From: Allacma fusca
Taxonomy: Eukaryota; Arthropoda; Collembola; Symphypleona; Sminthuridae
Direction of reading: 5' to 3'
Assembly: GCA_947179485.1 (NCBI GenBank)
Contig: OX359250.1
Span: forward strand, 47,899,450 to 47,963,449
DNA length: 64,000 bases
The notes under the pieces are model-generated. The model searched no databases, was not told the origin of the DNA, and saw only the letters and a list, made by a program, of their open reading frames with translations. The translations under genes were made by a program, and so were the position numbers. Every line of letters begins with the position of its first letter. The stretch's first letter is position 1. Positions 36,481-48,900 of the stretch are shown here, in pieces.

Positions 36481-36601
36481 TATAAGTTTCAGAAGGCAAA
36501 TTCTAAAAGGATCTTTTGAGCTTATTTCCCTATTGTTGAAGCACCATAAAAAGTTAATACTAGTGTAACTATAATTTACCTCCCGAAAATCAGCAGAGCT
36601 G

Positions 36602-36783
36602 AAAAATGTTACAAAAACTTCCATTATTTTAAAGCACTTGAATACCTGAAATATTTTATGGTACTAACAACATGTACAGAATATTTTGAGACGTCTCAAA
36701 ATATTCTGTACATGTTGTTAGTACCATAAAATATTTCAGGTATTCAAGTGCTTTAAAATAATGGAAGTTTTTGTAACATTTTT
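36602..36783. repeat. Perfect 91-base palindrome without spacer
   Basis: The two arms 36602-36692 and 36693-36783 are exact reverse complements meeting at GAGAC/GTCTC, with no loop and no mismatch seen by eye. Surrounding array sequence is strongly diverged, so such perfection points either to a very recent inversion-duplication or to a read or assembly hairpin artefact. Confidence 0.85.
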
Positions 36784-39700
36784 TCATACTGAAAGTAGAA
36801 AAGACAATTTGTACTTGCTTACATTGAATGCAAGATCAAATGTTTTGGTAATAAAATATTTTGTTCAAAATAATTTTCACTTCTAGCATTATGTTTATGA
36901 TGGTACATGTAATTACCATATATCATCACACATATGGGACAGATTTCGTAAAATGTGGTTTAAGCAAAAGTATGTTGTTTTTTTAAAAAAATATTTTTTC
37001 ATGGTGTTTCGTCAAAGACCAATTATTCTGCATTTCTCGAATTGGGAAAATATTTTTTTCTAAAATAAAGAATAATTTATAGATTTGCTGAATTTCGACG
37101 CTGCACGGAATATTTGTTGTATTCACTTTTAGTATAATCGAAAGATTACTGGTGTTGTAATTTAATATGCAATTATTTTAGTTTAAACACAGCAAGAATT
37201 TTAAACTTTTCCAAATATTGCTGTGCTTACAATATTTTAAATTGCAGGAACCCCAAAATTTGAATTACGTGTTTACAATACGAGTATACATAAAAGCTGG
37301 ATTGTTTTCTCAATGCTTAAAGCCAAAAATTGACATGCTGCACTTATTTTTTAATCATTTTCAATTCTCATCAAAAATTGATTTTAAAAGTTTCACTTCT
37401 TAAAAAATAATTCAGACTTGGCTCTGCTTTCCTACTAACTAAAATGAATAATAATAAATAATAACGTAAATAATATTAACTGTGAAGATGTTGATGCGTA
37501 TTGTGTAGACGCGGCCACTCAGGGATAAAAGTTAGACTAAAATAATAAATTCCATTCTTTGGCTTACGTGGTTCACTTTATTAAAACAAGCTAAATTATA
37601 TGCAAGCTTTCGACATCTGCGAGTGAGAAATAATTTTCACAATTGAGAAAAAATACATTTAAATTAAATTTTCGAGGAATGGATATTTCCTTAAAAAGAA
37701 GTTATAATTTGTGGAATCAAAGGCTTCCATGCAATGTCTAATAAAAAAAATAATATGAATTACAGAAAATTAGAAATTAAAATAATTATGAGGGTTTTAA
37801 CTTCTTTTTCAATTCAACACTGATTCATTTAACACAACTTTTTTAGGAATATATTTTGAAGCATGCTAGGTCGATAATTCTGAGCATGACTAATTGGAAC
37901 TTAGCAAGGTTGAGGAATTTTACATTCAAAGGAAATACCTGAAACGTGTGCAACAGCTACAGTATTCTGAATATTTTTTGAACGACATGCTGTCATAAAT
38001 TTTCTTGTCAAGTTGTCAGTCTCTTAAAATAAACTTTCTTCAATTTTTTTTCTGTCAAAAATTTATTTTGTAGAAATCAAATCAAAACATTTGAAAATAC
38101 TTTTAAATCGACGCTATCCTATCAGTTTTCCAGGACCTTGCCAAGCTATCCTAAAACAGTAAATCCTACTACAGATTAAATGACGACGATATCGAAATCG
38201 TACGAAAATATGTTTTACCAATAAGCCCAACGTCTAGGAATTACGCATCAAAATATTTACAGTTAATAACACTTGCGTACGTCAGCTCATTTTGCGAGGG
38301 ATGGTGCTATTTTTAAAATTAAAAAAAATTACAACAAATCACACATCCAATTTTTTGCCAAATCTAGTAATTCTGTTTCTATATCCAGTGGTACATCTCG
38401 AAATTTAATCATTTCAATTTAGATGCTATTTGAAATATTTTAACCACGGAACTTAACTTTTTGAAATAGCCTGAAAATCTCCTGATCCACAATTGAAAAC
38501 ATTTTACCCCATGGGGTGCAGTCAACAAAGAAAGTTTTGTGTCCCAATTATTTTATGATGAATTCACAATCGCATCTACTAAGTCAATAGAATTGTTGAT
38601 TTGTTGATTTTAAACAGTTAATTAATTTTTTAAATCTTTATTAAATTCCCACCTCACCCTAGTAAAAATTGAATTGTGACAGGGCTATGTGGTTTTTTGA
38701 AGGTTCTCTAAATTATCCTATGGTTCAATGGGATCATCGTCCCTGACATGTAAATCATACTGGGATAAAAACTATTTAATATATTAAACTTTGACGCCAG
38801 TCCATATTTTCACTGATAAACAAATTGAAAATCAAGATCGAACCACAAGAACGGACCACTCGATAATATTAATCCCGTTTATTTGCATTTAAAACCCCAG
38901 TAGTTTTATTTTATTCTAAAATGGCATTTGGTAATTGGCGATGTTTCAAACTGGAGAAATGAATAATTACACAGACTTTCCTCAGCTATGTATATATCTT
39001 TAAAAATTACACATCAGGATTGCAAATAATATATTCATTAAAAATTGTCACGTATATGCATGGCTCCAATGAGAAATGGATGCCCCCAAAAATTTATTGA
39101 AAGAAGAATTGAGAGAATACAAATAAAATTTAATAAAAAAGGTTTTTTTTTAATTTTAAAGGGATTTAAAATGCAAGTTTTAAAATGAGAGTGCCCTCAA
39201 AAAAATATGCAATATGTGATTAATCCATACAGTTTTCAAAGTGAAATGGTACGACGGTAAAAATAATGTACTTGTACGACATAAATTGCTTTCTAAATAT
39301 TTACGGCTTTCACGCCGTGCCGAATATTTCTCTGTTCGGCCAAAGTTATTTATTTAATACAGATTTTGTGGTTAGATGTGGAGACGCTAAATTGTTATTT
39401 GGAAACAGCGGTCTTGCACAAATATGAATCTAATCATTTAATTCATCTGAACAACTTTGGGATTTCGTTTTCTTATTTTTTGCACAAATACCCCACAATA
39501 AATGTGCCAATTCGTGGGATATTAGGAAATACATTTTCACTTTCCACACTGTGTAAGTAAGACTTACAATTAATGTTATGTTACTCCCGTTTCTACACAT
39601 CTCAAGACTTAAGATGTTAATGACTTAAAACATTTCAGGTATTAAAGAATTTTAGAATATTGTACAAACGTAAGTTGTGCTGAAAAGTAGTAAAAAATAT

Positions 39701-40039
39701 TTCGCTCAAAATAATTTGCACTTGAACCATTATATACCTAATTATAGTGAACGTGGAATATATCATTACACAACAGAATTCATAGAATGAGGTTTAAACA
39801 CAAGTATGTTATTTTGAAATTAAATGAAGCATTGTATTTTGAACTTAAATGTTGTTGCCTAATTAGTAGCTTGTATTCTGTATTTTGGTATTTTGATTTT
39901 TTAATAAATAGTATTTTCCATGGTATTTGTCACAGGCAAATTAATCTGCATTGCTGGAATTGCACAAATTATTTTTCTTCATTCTTTCACACATTTTTTG
40001 AATTTCGATGCTGCACAAAATCTTTTCAGTACTCATGAC

Positions 40040-41267
40040 CAGAGCTGCGCTCAAGTTCAAGTAGACCATGAGTATTTCAAGTCATGGTCAAGTTCGGGTC
40101 ATGGTCAAGTAAAATATAATGGATACTTGAACATTCAAGGCATGGTCAAGTTATTTATTCTACTTGACCCTGAGATTTGAAATCAAGTAATTATCATGGT
40201 CAAGACAAAAAATTCTACTTGAGAGTCAAGTCATGTTCATGGTCAAGTAAAAATGTATAAATCCTTGACCATGAACCATGAGTATTTCAAGTACTTATTC
40301 AAGTAACGAAACGTTACGCATATCGAAGTTGTGGCACTATATATTTCAATAGGTTTTCTTTCATAATGTTATCGTTACTCCGAGACTCCGTATCCATACA
40401 TGTTATTCTAAACTACATATTTTTGGGTTACGATTCAATATCTCTAGATATTGGAAAGCCACAGCTGTAATAGTGAACGAAAGAAAACGAATATAAAAAC
40501 TTTGGAGCAGCACCTATGAAAGCAACAGTGTTCAATGTTCGATTGTTGTATAAAATAAACACGTTGTTAATCAATCAAGTTACTTAAATCCAAGTACTCT
40601 TTTCATTCTAAACAATTTAACATCTGTAAAACGTTAAACACTACCACATAAGCCAGTTTGTTTCATTAACAGGGTGGACGCTGAACTGTAGATATTTTCA
40701 GTGAAGCAAAACCCAAACTTGAATGTTAGCGTAAGTAATTATTATTAACAGGAAAATTCAATGGGAAATGATTTACTTACTTCTAAAAGACTGTTTACCT
40801 TACAATTAGCAGAGACTATTCGTAGTTTCTCGTGATTGAAGGTTGGCTAAAACTAAAACACAAGACATTAAAATATCCAACAGAAGCAGCAACTCATTTA
40901 CTTGGAGAAGCTTGACAATTGTGAATAATATTGTTATTGGCTAAGTTTTAACCATAAATGGTGTACTTGGTGTATTTTAAGTGTGAATACTATTTTTCTA
41001 TTTCTATTTTTTTAAAAACTTGACAGTTCAAGTAAAGTTCAAGTTCGGGTCAAGGTCAAGTCATGGTCAAGTCAAGAGTTGTCCCTGCTATACTTGACCA
41101 GGTTCAAGTTACGCGGAAAGTACTTGAATACTTGACTCTGAATTTTCAAGTAATTGTCTGACCATGAACCGTCAAGTTCAAGACCGTCTGAAAAACCTAC
41201 TTGACTGTCAGGGTCAAGTCAAGTTCAGGGTCAAGTTTGGGATTTACTTGACTTGAGCGCAGCTCTG
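40040..41267. mobile_element. Non-autonomous hAT element, 1228 bases, with 8-base TSD
   Basis: The ends CAGAGCTGCGCTCAAGT and ACTTGAGCGCAGCTCTG are 17-base perfect inverted repeats. CTCATGAC is duplicated at 40032-40039 and 41268-41275. The outer parts are dense in CAAGTTCAAGT, CATGGTCAAGT and GTCAAGTTCGGG words. The centre (about 40320-41020) is ordinary AT-rich sequence. No transposase is encoded. It splits a type II block g copy. The similar but degraded end at 4254 suggests related families. Confidence 0.9.
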
Positions 41268-42641
41268 CTCATGACCGCACAGTGAAAACATTTTTCTTTG
41301 CATTTAAATAGACAAATATTTTTTATTGAACAGTACAAGATTTTTATACTTTTTCAATCTAAATAACACTGTGCTTAAAATATTTCAAATAGCAGTAGCG
41401 CCAAAATTTGAAGTACCTACAACACGAGTATAAAAGGTAGATTGTTTTTTCTATGCTTAAAGCCAACTATTGACAATTCACACTTATTTTGTAATAATTT
41501 TGAATTTTAAGCGATTGTCATTTGTAAACCAAATTTTCCGTTAAATGACCATTTCTTTAAATAAATATCAAAGTTTTGCTGCATTTTCAATTCAACACGG
41601 ATCTATTTTAGCAGCAATTGTTTTAGAAATGCCTGTAAAATACGTAAAATGAAATGTGTTGCTGAAGGTTTTAATTAAAATAAAATAAATTGCTGGTTAT
41701 AATTGTCCGTCGGTATTTTTTTAAGTATTTCAAAGTAACGCCACACAAGTCATTCTGTCGACAAATGGCGGTGAATTTTGACAATTGATATTTGATTTCA
41801 ACGTTTGCAACTGACGTTGAGGTAAAAATCTAATTATAAATAATGTGGTCAACAGTATAATGTGCTCAAGCGTTAAACGTCCCTTGCAAGGGATAATACT
41901 AATTGCCAGTATTTGTCAATTAAAAAATATAATGGCAAAATTAAGTAAGTTCATATTACTTTGGGAAAATTTACTCAAAATGTTAAGTATGGAAGTTTAA
42001 AGACTTGAACGGGAGTCTGGACGTATTTTTCAATAGCTGAAACCTAGTTAGGACAACGTTCACAACTTTAATATATTAAAAAAATTAAAATCAATCCCAC
42101 ATCCGATTTTTTGTCAAAATCTGAAAATTCGGTTTCTAAATCCACAGGTACGCTTGGTAATATAAACATTCCGATTTTTACGCCTTTAGAATATCTTAAC
42201 CACGGAACTTGGCTTTTCTAGAATAGTCTAAAAATCTTGTTATCCGCAATCGAAAATATTTTCCTCATGCGGTGAAGTGAACAGTCGAACAAAATTTTGT
42301 AGCCCAATTATTTTATGACGAAATCACAATCACATCTCCCAAATCAATAGGATTTTAAATTACGATTTTTTAAAAATCCTTAACGAAGACGAAAAATGAA
42401 TCTAAAAAGCAATATAAAATTGTTGAATTTCCACGCTCCACAAAATATTTATCCAACTTCATAAGCAATCCAAAATATCAAATTCAAGGGCAAAAAGGCA
42501 AAATCGGCAGGTTAATTGGTGTTATATTTGGTTTATAAAGGTAAAAGAAGGTTGTTCAAAGCGAATGTATAATATAATATAGTTACTACCATTTCCCTAA
42601 AAACCTTTATTTCCCAAGTCAAGTGAGAACTCAAACCATTA

Positions 42642-44032
42642 AGGGAGTGTGCACATATTACGTTTCATTTTTTCACCATTTTTGGACCCTACCCCCCCTA
42701 TCGTCATCCTAACGTCATTATTCCTTGACCCCCCCTCCCCTGGAAACGTCATCGAAGCAAAAACAAGTTTAATCCGCAGCATTTTTAGGGCGGCGTCAGC
42801 CCCCTTATAAGATAGTGTTGTCCGTGATGTCTGGTAGTTTTCCCCCGAAACTACTAGACCAAACCGTTCAAAGGTTTAGTTATCATTGGATAGGCCGAAA
42901 ACTCGTGTGAGTTTGTTACTGATTGTAACAGGTCAGCGTGTTCTTGTGTAAAAAAAACTACTTTCCTCCGAAAATGCTCGACCCATTTTGTTCAATATTG
43001 ATGAGTGTGTTAATGGTTGAAATCGGTCCACGTGTTCGTACTTAAACAAAATAAACTAAATTTTGAAGGAAGAAAAAAAATAATTAAGGTAAACGAATGA
43101 ATACGGGTTGGAAAACTTGAGATCGCGGTCATTTTATTTTGGTTTCGCCTTCGCGGACTAAAGGGAAGTTGCAATTATTACTGTTTTTGCAAAGAGCCCA
43201 TTGTTATTATAAAATTTACATTTAACGTCAATAATATCGGCAAATTCGCTCTGTATCGAGTCAGCCACATTTACAATAACTTCATCGGTGTTTCCGACGA
43301 ATACTCCGCTTGACATGCTGTGGAAAATTGCATTTGATTACTTTGAACAACAGATTCAGTATTTTTCGAGATGCTTTCTAGCAAATTTCTATGAGCAACT
43401 ATTTTGTGGGGTTCATATGCAATGTTGATAACAAAATAGTAATTTATTGCACGCATGGTGGGTTTGGCTTTCAAGGTTGTCTTGAATGCTGGGGCAATGG
43501 TAGACAGGGGATAATTTCCAGACATTTAACATGCCATTTGACAACAAACCGCCAAAGTAGGCAGATGAATCGTCCGGGTTTTCAAATAGGAACTCAAGAA
43601 AAATCCTGCTTAAAGAGCACCGGAACCTGGAGAAACTTCTATATTAAAAATTTGTCCAAGTTACATCGCCAAGGGCGACAGCAACTGAGATCATGAAAAC
43701 AAATTATTTGCAAAAGTGAAATTGACGGACGTGATTTTGTAGCCATTCTTGCGTAAGCCATGAGTTTTCGGAATGCTCATAGTTGTCAGACATTTGGACT
43801 AATGTACGGCTTTCGTATGTTTATAAAATGTATCAGTGGTCTTTCACCAATAAAAGTTTGTTACTAAAAACGCTATCCTAACAATTATCCGTGTCTTTCC
43901 TTACATTTTTGTGAAAATGGGTGAAACGTCATCAGTAAGATTACCCCCACCCCCCCTTGGTATACACAAAATCATCTGCTTCAAGACCCCCTCCCTCCCC
44001 CAAAAATGAAACGTAATATGTGCACACTCCCT
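42642..44032. mobile_element. DNA element with 31-base terminal inverted repeats
   Basis: The ends are identical for 31 bases, beginning AGGGAGTGTGCACATATTAC. Next to both ends lie C-rich runs (CCTACCCCCCCTATC and ACCCCCACCCCCCCTTGG) and CGTCAT words. Neither TA, TTAA nor an 8-base duplication matches exactly at the flanks (CCATTA before, AACCTGG after). The middle holds overlapping open frames on both strands (43271-43525 minus, 43391-43696 plus) that match nothing I know. The superfamily is unassigned. Confidence 0.65.
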
Positions 44033-44536
44033 AACCTGGAAATGAAATCCGAGTTACCCAGTTAAAAAGTATTTTAGATACTCTAAAGTGTTCAAGATCC
44101 ACAATCCACAGTTCGTCCCGAAAATTCAAGACAGTGCTGTGAGTTTGTTAGGAAGTTCTCTAAATTATTCTGTGGTTCAAAGGACTATCGTCCCTGACAT
44201 GCAAATTATACTGAATAATTCAGGAATTAATAATGCTTGATTTCATTTTCAAACTGCATTTGGTTATTCACTGCGTGCTTCCAACTGGAAAAATAAATGC
44301 ACAACATTTGCTGAGCTATTTGAATTTAAAAATTAAACCTCAGGAATTTCTACAGAACTAATCTTTTTAGAAGAAAATATGAGTAGTTAATGAAATTACA
44401 TTTAATATATGTAATGAACAATACATTTTTAAAGAATTAACACATATACGCATTAACTGCTATAATAATTTTTATTTAATTGTTACAAATGTTCACGTTG
44501 GAAGTGAAATATTAGTTTTCAATAATTAGTTAAATG

Positions 44537-45095
44537 CAGAGATGCGCAGCCTTCGAAGGCTAGCCTTCCAAGAAGGCTTCCTTGAAGGCGGAAAGGTAAC
44601 TTTCTTAACGTTGCAGAAGGAATGGAAGGATGGGGATACTTTTTTCTGAAGGCCGAAGGAACTCTTCACAAAAACTAGCAATGAAGGATTGTGAAGGAAG
44701 GGTTCGTATATATTAGCCCTCTATGGCCGTGAAGGCTTCCAGGTACACGAAATATCTATATCGTGAAAGCATAGCATATGCAACGACGTTTTGCTGTTGG
44801 CGCAACAATGCAGCCAATTCGTGAACTCACAACTGACAACGTGGGCCCGCTCTCTTCACTGCACTGAATCCTGCTCGTACAAAACGTTTTTAAGCGGGTT
44901 GTAGTTTAAAATTGAAGGAAGGCTAATTTTAGAAGAAGGCTGAAGGCAAAAATGAGTTTATGTATTTTGGGAGGAAGGGTGAAGGAAGGCAGATTATTTA
45001 GAGGGCTTCATTCTCGGACATGTTGAAGGGAAAATTTTTACAGAATTTTCGCCTTCGAAGGCTTGAAGGAAGGCTATTTCCTTTGCGCATCTCTG
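44537..45095. mobile_element. Non-autonomous hAT element, 559 bases, with 8-base TSD
   Basis: The ends are CAGAGATGCGCA and TGCGCATCTCTG, with GTTAAATG duplicated at 44529-44536 and 45096-45103. Much of the interior is degenerate GAAGGCTTGAAGGAAGG words. No coding sequence. It is inserted in type II array DNA. Confidence 0.9.
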
Positions 45096-45578
45096 GTTAA
45101 ATGATTTAGTGACGTTTTTTTAGCAGGAACAGAGATCCTGAGAACAAAATAGAGATTTGCTATTGTGCATAGGAGCCACATTACGATTTAAGAATGGGCT
45201 ATAAAACTTAAATTTCAAAATAAAAACATTTTTTCCTTTGACGCCACTGAGAGTTTTTTTGAGTAGGAACCTCTCGTCCCTTACAAGATAAATGCACTGC
45301 TCTTTCAAAGGAATACTACAACAATAATCATAACAATTATACGTTTATGGAGGATCTTACCAAATTAATGGCAAAGAGTGCTCCAGCTGAATCTTGTATA
45401 TGAGGAATTATTGAAAATGTTGAGAATAAAAATAGAGCGAGACTTGTCATAATTTGTTTTGTAGACTCGGGGATATCAGTTTTTTTAAATAATGAATTTA
45501 GTCAATTTGTAGGATAGGAGGTTTTCTAAAATCAGGCAAAAAAAATTCTGCAATGATAGTATTATAAATAATTTATAA

Positions 45579-45613
45579 GTTACTCTCTTATGTAAGTTAC
45601 ATAAGAGAGTAAC
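45579..45613. repeat. Short perfect palindrome
   Basis: Arms GTTACTCTCTTATGTA and TACATAAGAGAGTAAC around AGT. It lies in block j, where the related copies at 28360 and 31285 carry only one arm, so the palindrome arose after the array duplicated. Confidence 0.7.
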
Positions 45614-46199
45614 ACAGAGTTACTTTTAATACGAAATTACCGACTTAGTTTTTTTTTCGAATTCGAGCGTAAATGTGGTTTTCAAATTGTATATAGCAAT
45701 TTCACGATCCACAGCAGGTTGAAGGTCTGATTTTGAAATTTTTTCATGGCAGGAGTGGCTCAAGTTACTTGAATTTATACTTTGAAAACGTTTCACCCGA
45801 TGCAATAATCTTTTTATTTCATCTAATAATTCGAAATATTTTGTACTTAAATATAATTGTATAACTTAATTATTGATTTGTATGTGTCTTCTGTATTACG
45901 GCTCAAAACGTATTGTGCTTTTATTTGAATTTTCGCTTCATACTCCAAGAAATTTTGCGGCAGAGAATTTATTTTTGGATAAGTTTTTTTTTATTCGGTA
46001 TTTTAATTTTTTTAAGCATATTTTCCTTGGTATTTTGTATTTAGTCTTTTTTTCAACATTTATTTTGGAACCACAGCCCAATTATTTGGCATAGCTCTGA
46101 AAATCAGTGTAGTTTTAATGCAAAATTTATTTCGTCAAAATGAAATCAAAAAATTTGCAAATACGCCTCCAGAATCTTGAATGGCTACACTAAACAGGT

Positions 46200-46380
46200 A
46201 GTATATCGTCGGTGAAGAGGCAAAATGATCTAGGTGCAGGATCGATTAGAATCGAAATGATCTACATGCAGTTTAACTAAAGACAAAATGAACTACTTGC
46301 ATTGAATTTTAAAAGCAAAATGATCTGGATGTAGTTTCTCTTAAAAGCAAAATGATCTATGTGGATGCAAATTATAATAA
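46200..46380. repeat. Tandem repeat of about 45-50 bases
   Basis: GCAAAATGATCTAGGTGCAG-like phrases occur about four to five times (AAAATGATCT or AAATGATCT near 46222, 46253, 46318 and 46347, AAAATGAACT near 46286). Type II block h breaks off just before it at about 46170. Confidence 0.6.
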
Positions 46381-46470
46381 AAACAATGTTTAAAAATATT
46401 ATAATGTCAATCTATGAATAGGGAATTAAAAATCCTTTTTATTCCTGAAAAAATAAGTTACATTCGGCGT

Positions 46471-46749
46471 TTAAATTGTGTTTGAATTTGAATCCCATTT
46501 GACCATTTTACCATTGTTTTTAATTTGTTTTCCATAACGTTCAATACAAATTCCACACAAACTTCCAAACGCAGCTAGTTGAGTAAAATTCATCCGAAAA
46601 TTGCGGCTGGAGCATTTAAAATTATGTCCAATGGTTGTTTGCTGTTTCAAAACCTTATCCTGAGAAATAATAATTTTCTGCTTATTCCCACCTAACGGCA
46701 AATATTTGAGACCTGTATCCGCAATCGTGGACTCAGGTGTTTGGGAGAC
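46471..46749 (-). CDS. Open frame of about 92 codons, unknown (weak)
   Basis: On the minus strand the frame opens after a TGA and reads VSQTPESTIADTGLKYLPLG, ... IGHNFKCSSRNFRMNFTQLA, GICIERYGKQIKNNG and stops at 46471. The mixed composition with four cysteines looks more protein-like than most open frames here, but frames of this length are expected by chance. The in-frame upstream end lacks an ATG except at about 46701. No domain is recognised. It could be an exon of a gene with 47742-48141. Confidence 0.2.
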   Translation of the reverse strand, partial: VSQTPESTIADTGLKYLPLGGNKQKIIISQDKVLKQQTTIGHNFKCSSRNFRMNFTQLAAFGSLCGICIERYGKQIKNNGKMVKWDSNSNTI

Positions 46750-46872
46750 TCAAAAGATCCTAATCAAATTTGCTACAAGCAAAGTGTTTGGAAATATTTT
46801 TAGACGGACCCAATCGTCCCTAAAAATAGAAGGAAATTCTTTTTCCTTCTTCATTGAATGCCCACTTTTGCT

Positions 46873-47520
46873 CCTGACTAATGTTAGTCAAACGGGACTC
46901 AGCTCTTTTGGACTGAACCAAAACATAGGGAGTGGAGTGGGATTGGAGTGAGAGTGGGACTGATATGTATGAAAACGGTTGAGACTGAGACTGACAATGA
47001 GTGGGACTGACGGATTGGACTGATTCAAGTGCAAGGACTGAGCGGGACTGGTGCGCGTACAATATTAGGCAGTTTTTAAATTTTCGCGCCATATATTAAA
47101 GCCCAAGGATGAAAATGAGCGCCATTTTGTATCCTTGGGGACTGAGTGGGAGTTTGACCAAAGAGTTTCATTGGGACTGAGTTGGACTCACACTGTAGAT
47201 AGCATAGGAGTGAGTGGAGTGAGTGTATCACAGCGCTTCTGGGACTGACGAACTTAAGACTTTACTAACATTACTCCTGACACTGACATTCCCTCAACGT
47301 TGTTTGGTATTCTGGGGGATCATGCATAGATGCACATTTTATTTTCGCTCACCCTCACCTCACGCTCATTGACGGTGAAGCACCGCTCGCTCGCCCTCAC
47401 GCTGCCTCACAATTTTGTATACATATTGTAATCGCCCTCACGCTCATGAGCGTACAAAAAATAATTTATGCGCTCACCCTCGCGCTCATGAGTGCGCTCA
47501 TTTAATTTACGTTTACATTG
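46873..47520. repeat. Two adjacent word-repeat stretches (GGGACTGAGT and CGCTCACCCTC)
   Basis: 46873-47250 is largely degenerate GGGACTGAGTGGGAGT words. 47325-47520 is CGCTCACCCTCACGCTC and CATGAGCG words. Both resemble the interiors of the hAT-like elements in the window, but I could not find clear terminal repeats or target duplications. Confidence 0.5.
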
Positions 47521-47741
47521 AGTTCAATTGTATATTATTGTTTTGAAATTATCCGTTTACATTTATAAATTTCACCTTTTAATACTAGGCTTATACATTG
47601 AATATTATTGTTGCTGTAGCCGATTATTTTTATTACAGAAAAAGGGGATTTTAGTGCACGTTAAATGAAAAATTGAGAAATACGATATTATGTATGCGTC
47701 ATTATTGGTTCTCTTTTACTATTCTTTTACTATAGCATAAA

Positions 47742-48141
47742 TTATCCTTCATTTTGATAATTGTTTTGAATTTCGGCTGGGAGTTGGAAGAATGGACGCT
47801 TCTTGGGTGTTTCATTTTTTAAATTTAACTCCCAGTTATTTAATGAACTTTCTGTGCAGCATTCAGTATTACGTTCAGAATTTACAAATACATCTAGACC
47901 ATTATTACTCATTCGTACATCTTCTGTAATGCAATCTGATTTTTGTAAAGACGTGCAAGCTAGAGGTTGAATCTTTACATAAAATTTTTGGATTTAATTT
48001 GTTTACCTTGTAAAAACAGGATTTAAACAGTTGTAAGTGAAACCGAGCTTGTTTTTCACTGTAGATCTGTTTTGATGTTTTTAGCGAAATTGTTGCGTTA
48101 TCTTTTTGCTTTGATTCACTCATTTTCAAACACGAAATCAT
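47742..48141 (-). CDS. Possible two-exon open frame, unknown (weak)
   Basis: From ATG at 48141 (or 48123, MSESKQKDNATISLK) the minus strand is open to 48007 (FKSCFYK), followed by GTAAAC. After 34 bases ending TTTATGTAAAG, a second frame of 76 codons runs from 47972 to a stop at 47742-47744 (IQPLACTSLQKSDCITEDVR ... KKRPFFQLPAEIQNNYQNEG). Both joints are phase 0. A 34-base intron would be unusually short. Reading straight through also gives a frame ending at 47905. No family is recognised, and each frame alone is within chance expectation. Confidence 0.2.
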
Positions 48142-48619
48142 GTTTATTAAAATAACGTAATAATTCCTCTACAAGCCACTCGTAGAACTGAATTTAAATG
48201 TACACTGATCATAATATTCAGCTGGTATTTTACTTTACATCGAAGCAGAAAGCTGCATAGATAATTATTACCACAACGCAAGATGGCATTATTCTATATA
48301 ATTATTTATTTACGTGTGCTAACATCTGAAATAATTCCAGATTCCTAAATTACTATTATTATTAAACTTACTACAAACTTTGGGAATCAATTATTTTTCA
48401 CTCCCTTATTCTGGCTAGAGTCAAGGGAAAATCTTGAGTCTGAATCTGAAAGAGTGATTGACGAGAATTCAGAGTAGTTACTTTAAGCTTTGATTTCCGA
48501 TTTTAAGATTTTTCATTTCCATAGATTTTTGCTGGTGTCAAGATTAGACAGTAGAAGATTGCCAGGTGTTCAAATTAATAGCTAAATAAAAGAAACAAAA
48601 TGTATCTTCTGTTCTGTCT

Positions 48620-48900
48620 GCGCATTTTAGGGCCAAAATGAGCTCCAAAGTGTAATGTTTTGATGCCTGCGTGTCTGCTTGTCCGTCTTCACGGTAGCTG
48701 CTGAGCACATGTAACCAAATAAATTAGACTTTTCACAGCCTAACATAACTTTATATGGCAGAACCCCATCCATTTTGGAGAATTTCGGGTCAACCGTTTG
48801 AACCCAGGAAATTAAAATAGGTCACATTTAAATATATGTTAATGCAATCGACTCCGACAAAAGGCGCTGTCCGAGGTACAAGGAACAGTCCACAAATGTT
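48620..48900. repeat. Dispersed repeat S, copy
   Basis: GTCTGCTTGTCCGTCTTCAC, CGGGTCAACCGTTTGAACCC, GGAAATTAAAATAGGTCACA and CTCCGACAAAAGGCGCTG occur here in an order repeated at 57265-57510 and in part at 51391-51500. Copies differ by many substitutions. The class is unknown. Confidence 0.5.

Larger units (their letters stand above)
28250..46170. repeat. Ancient diverged repeat array, type II
   Basis: Blocks recur as follows. Block g (ATTATTCTGCAATGCTCGAA, then CGACGCTGCACAAAATATTT): 33325, 37020, 39945 (cut by the hAT element at 40040), and a weaker copy at 42390. Block h (CTGAAAATCAG...AAATTTG, then AAATCGACG): 34820, 35945, 38055, 46095. Block i (TTCTCTAAATTAT, TGGTTCAA-GG, TCGTCCCTGACATG): 38700 and 44150. 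Block j (AAAGTAATATAAATATGTTT then GTTACTCC-TTAT): 28360, 31285, 45555. A further pair is 29880-30126 with 45180-45410. The order differs between copies, so units have been rearranged or are longer than 3-4 kb. Several copies of the ACGCC motif lie in non-homologous parts of one unit. No intact gene is seen. Open frames at 34861-35100 and its relative at 38081 share LNDD-IEI and TS-x-x-YAS but are frame-broken relative to each other. Confidence 0.6.

Noticed and set aside
43271-43696. Opposed frames inside the 31-base-TIR element as transposase
   Set aside because: No catalytic triad or domain can be seen, and both strands are open over the same stretch, so neither is supported.
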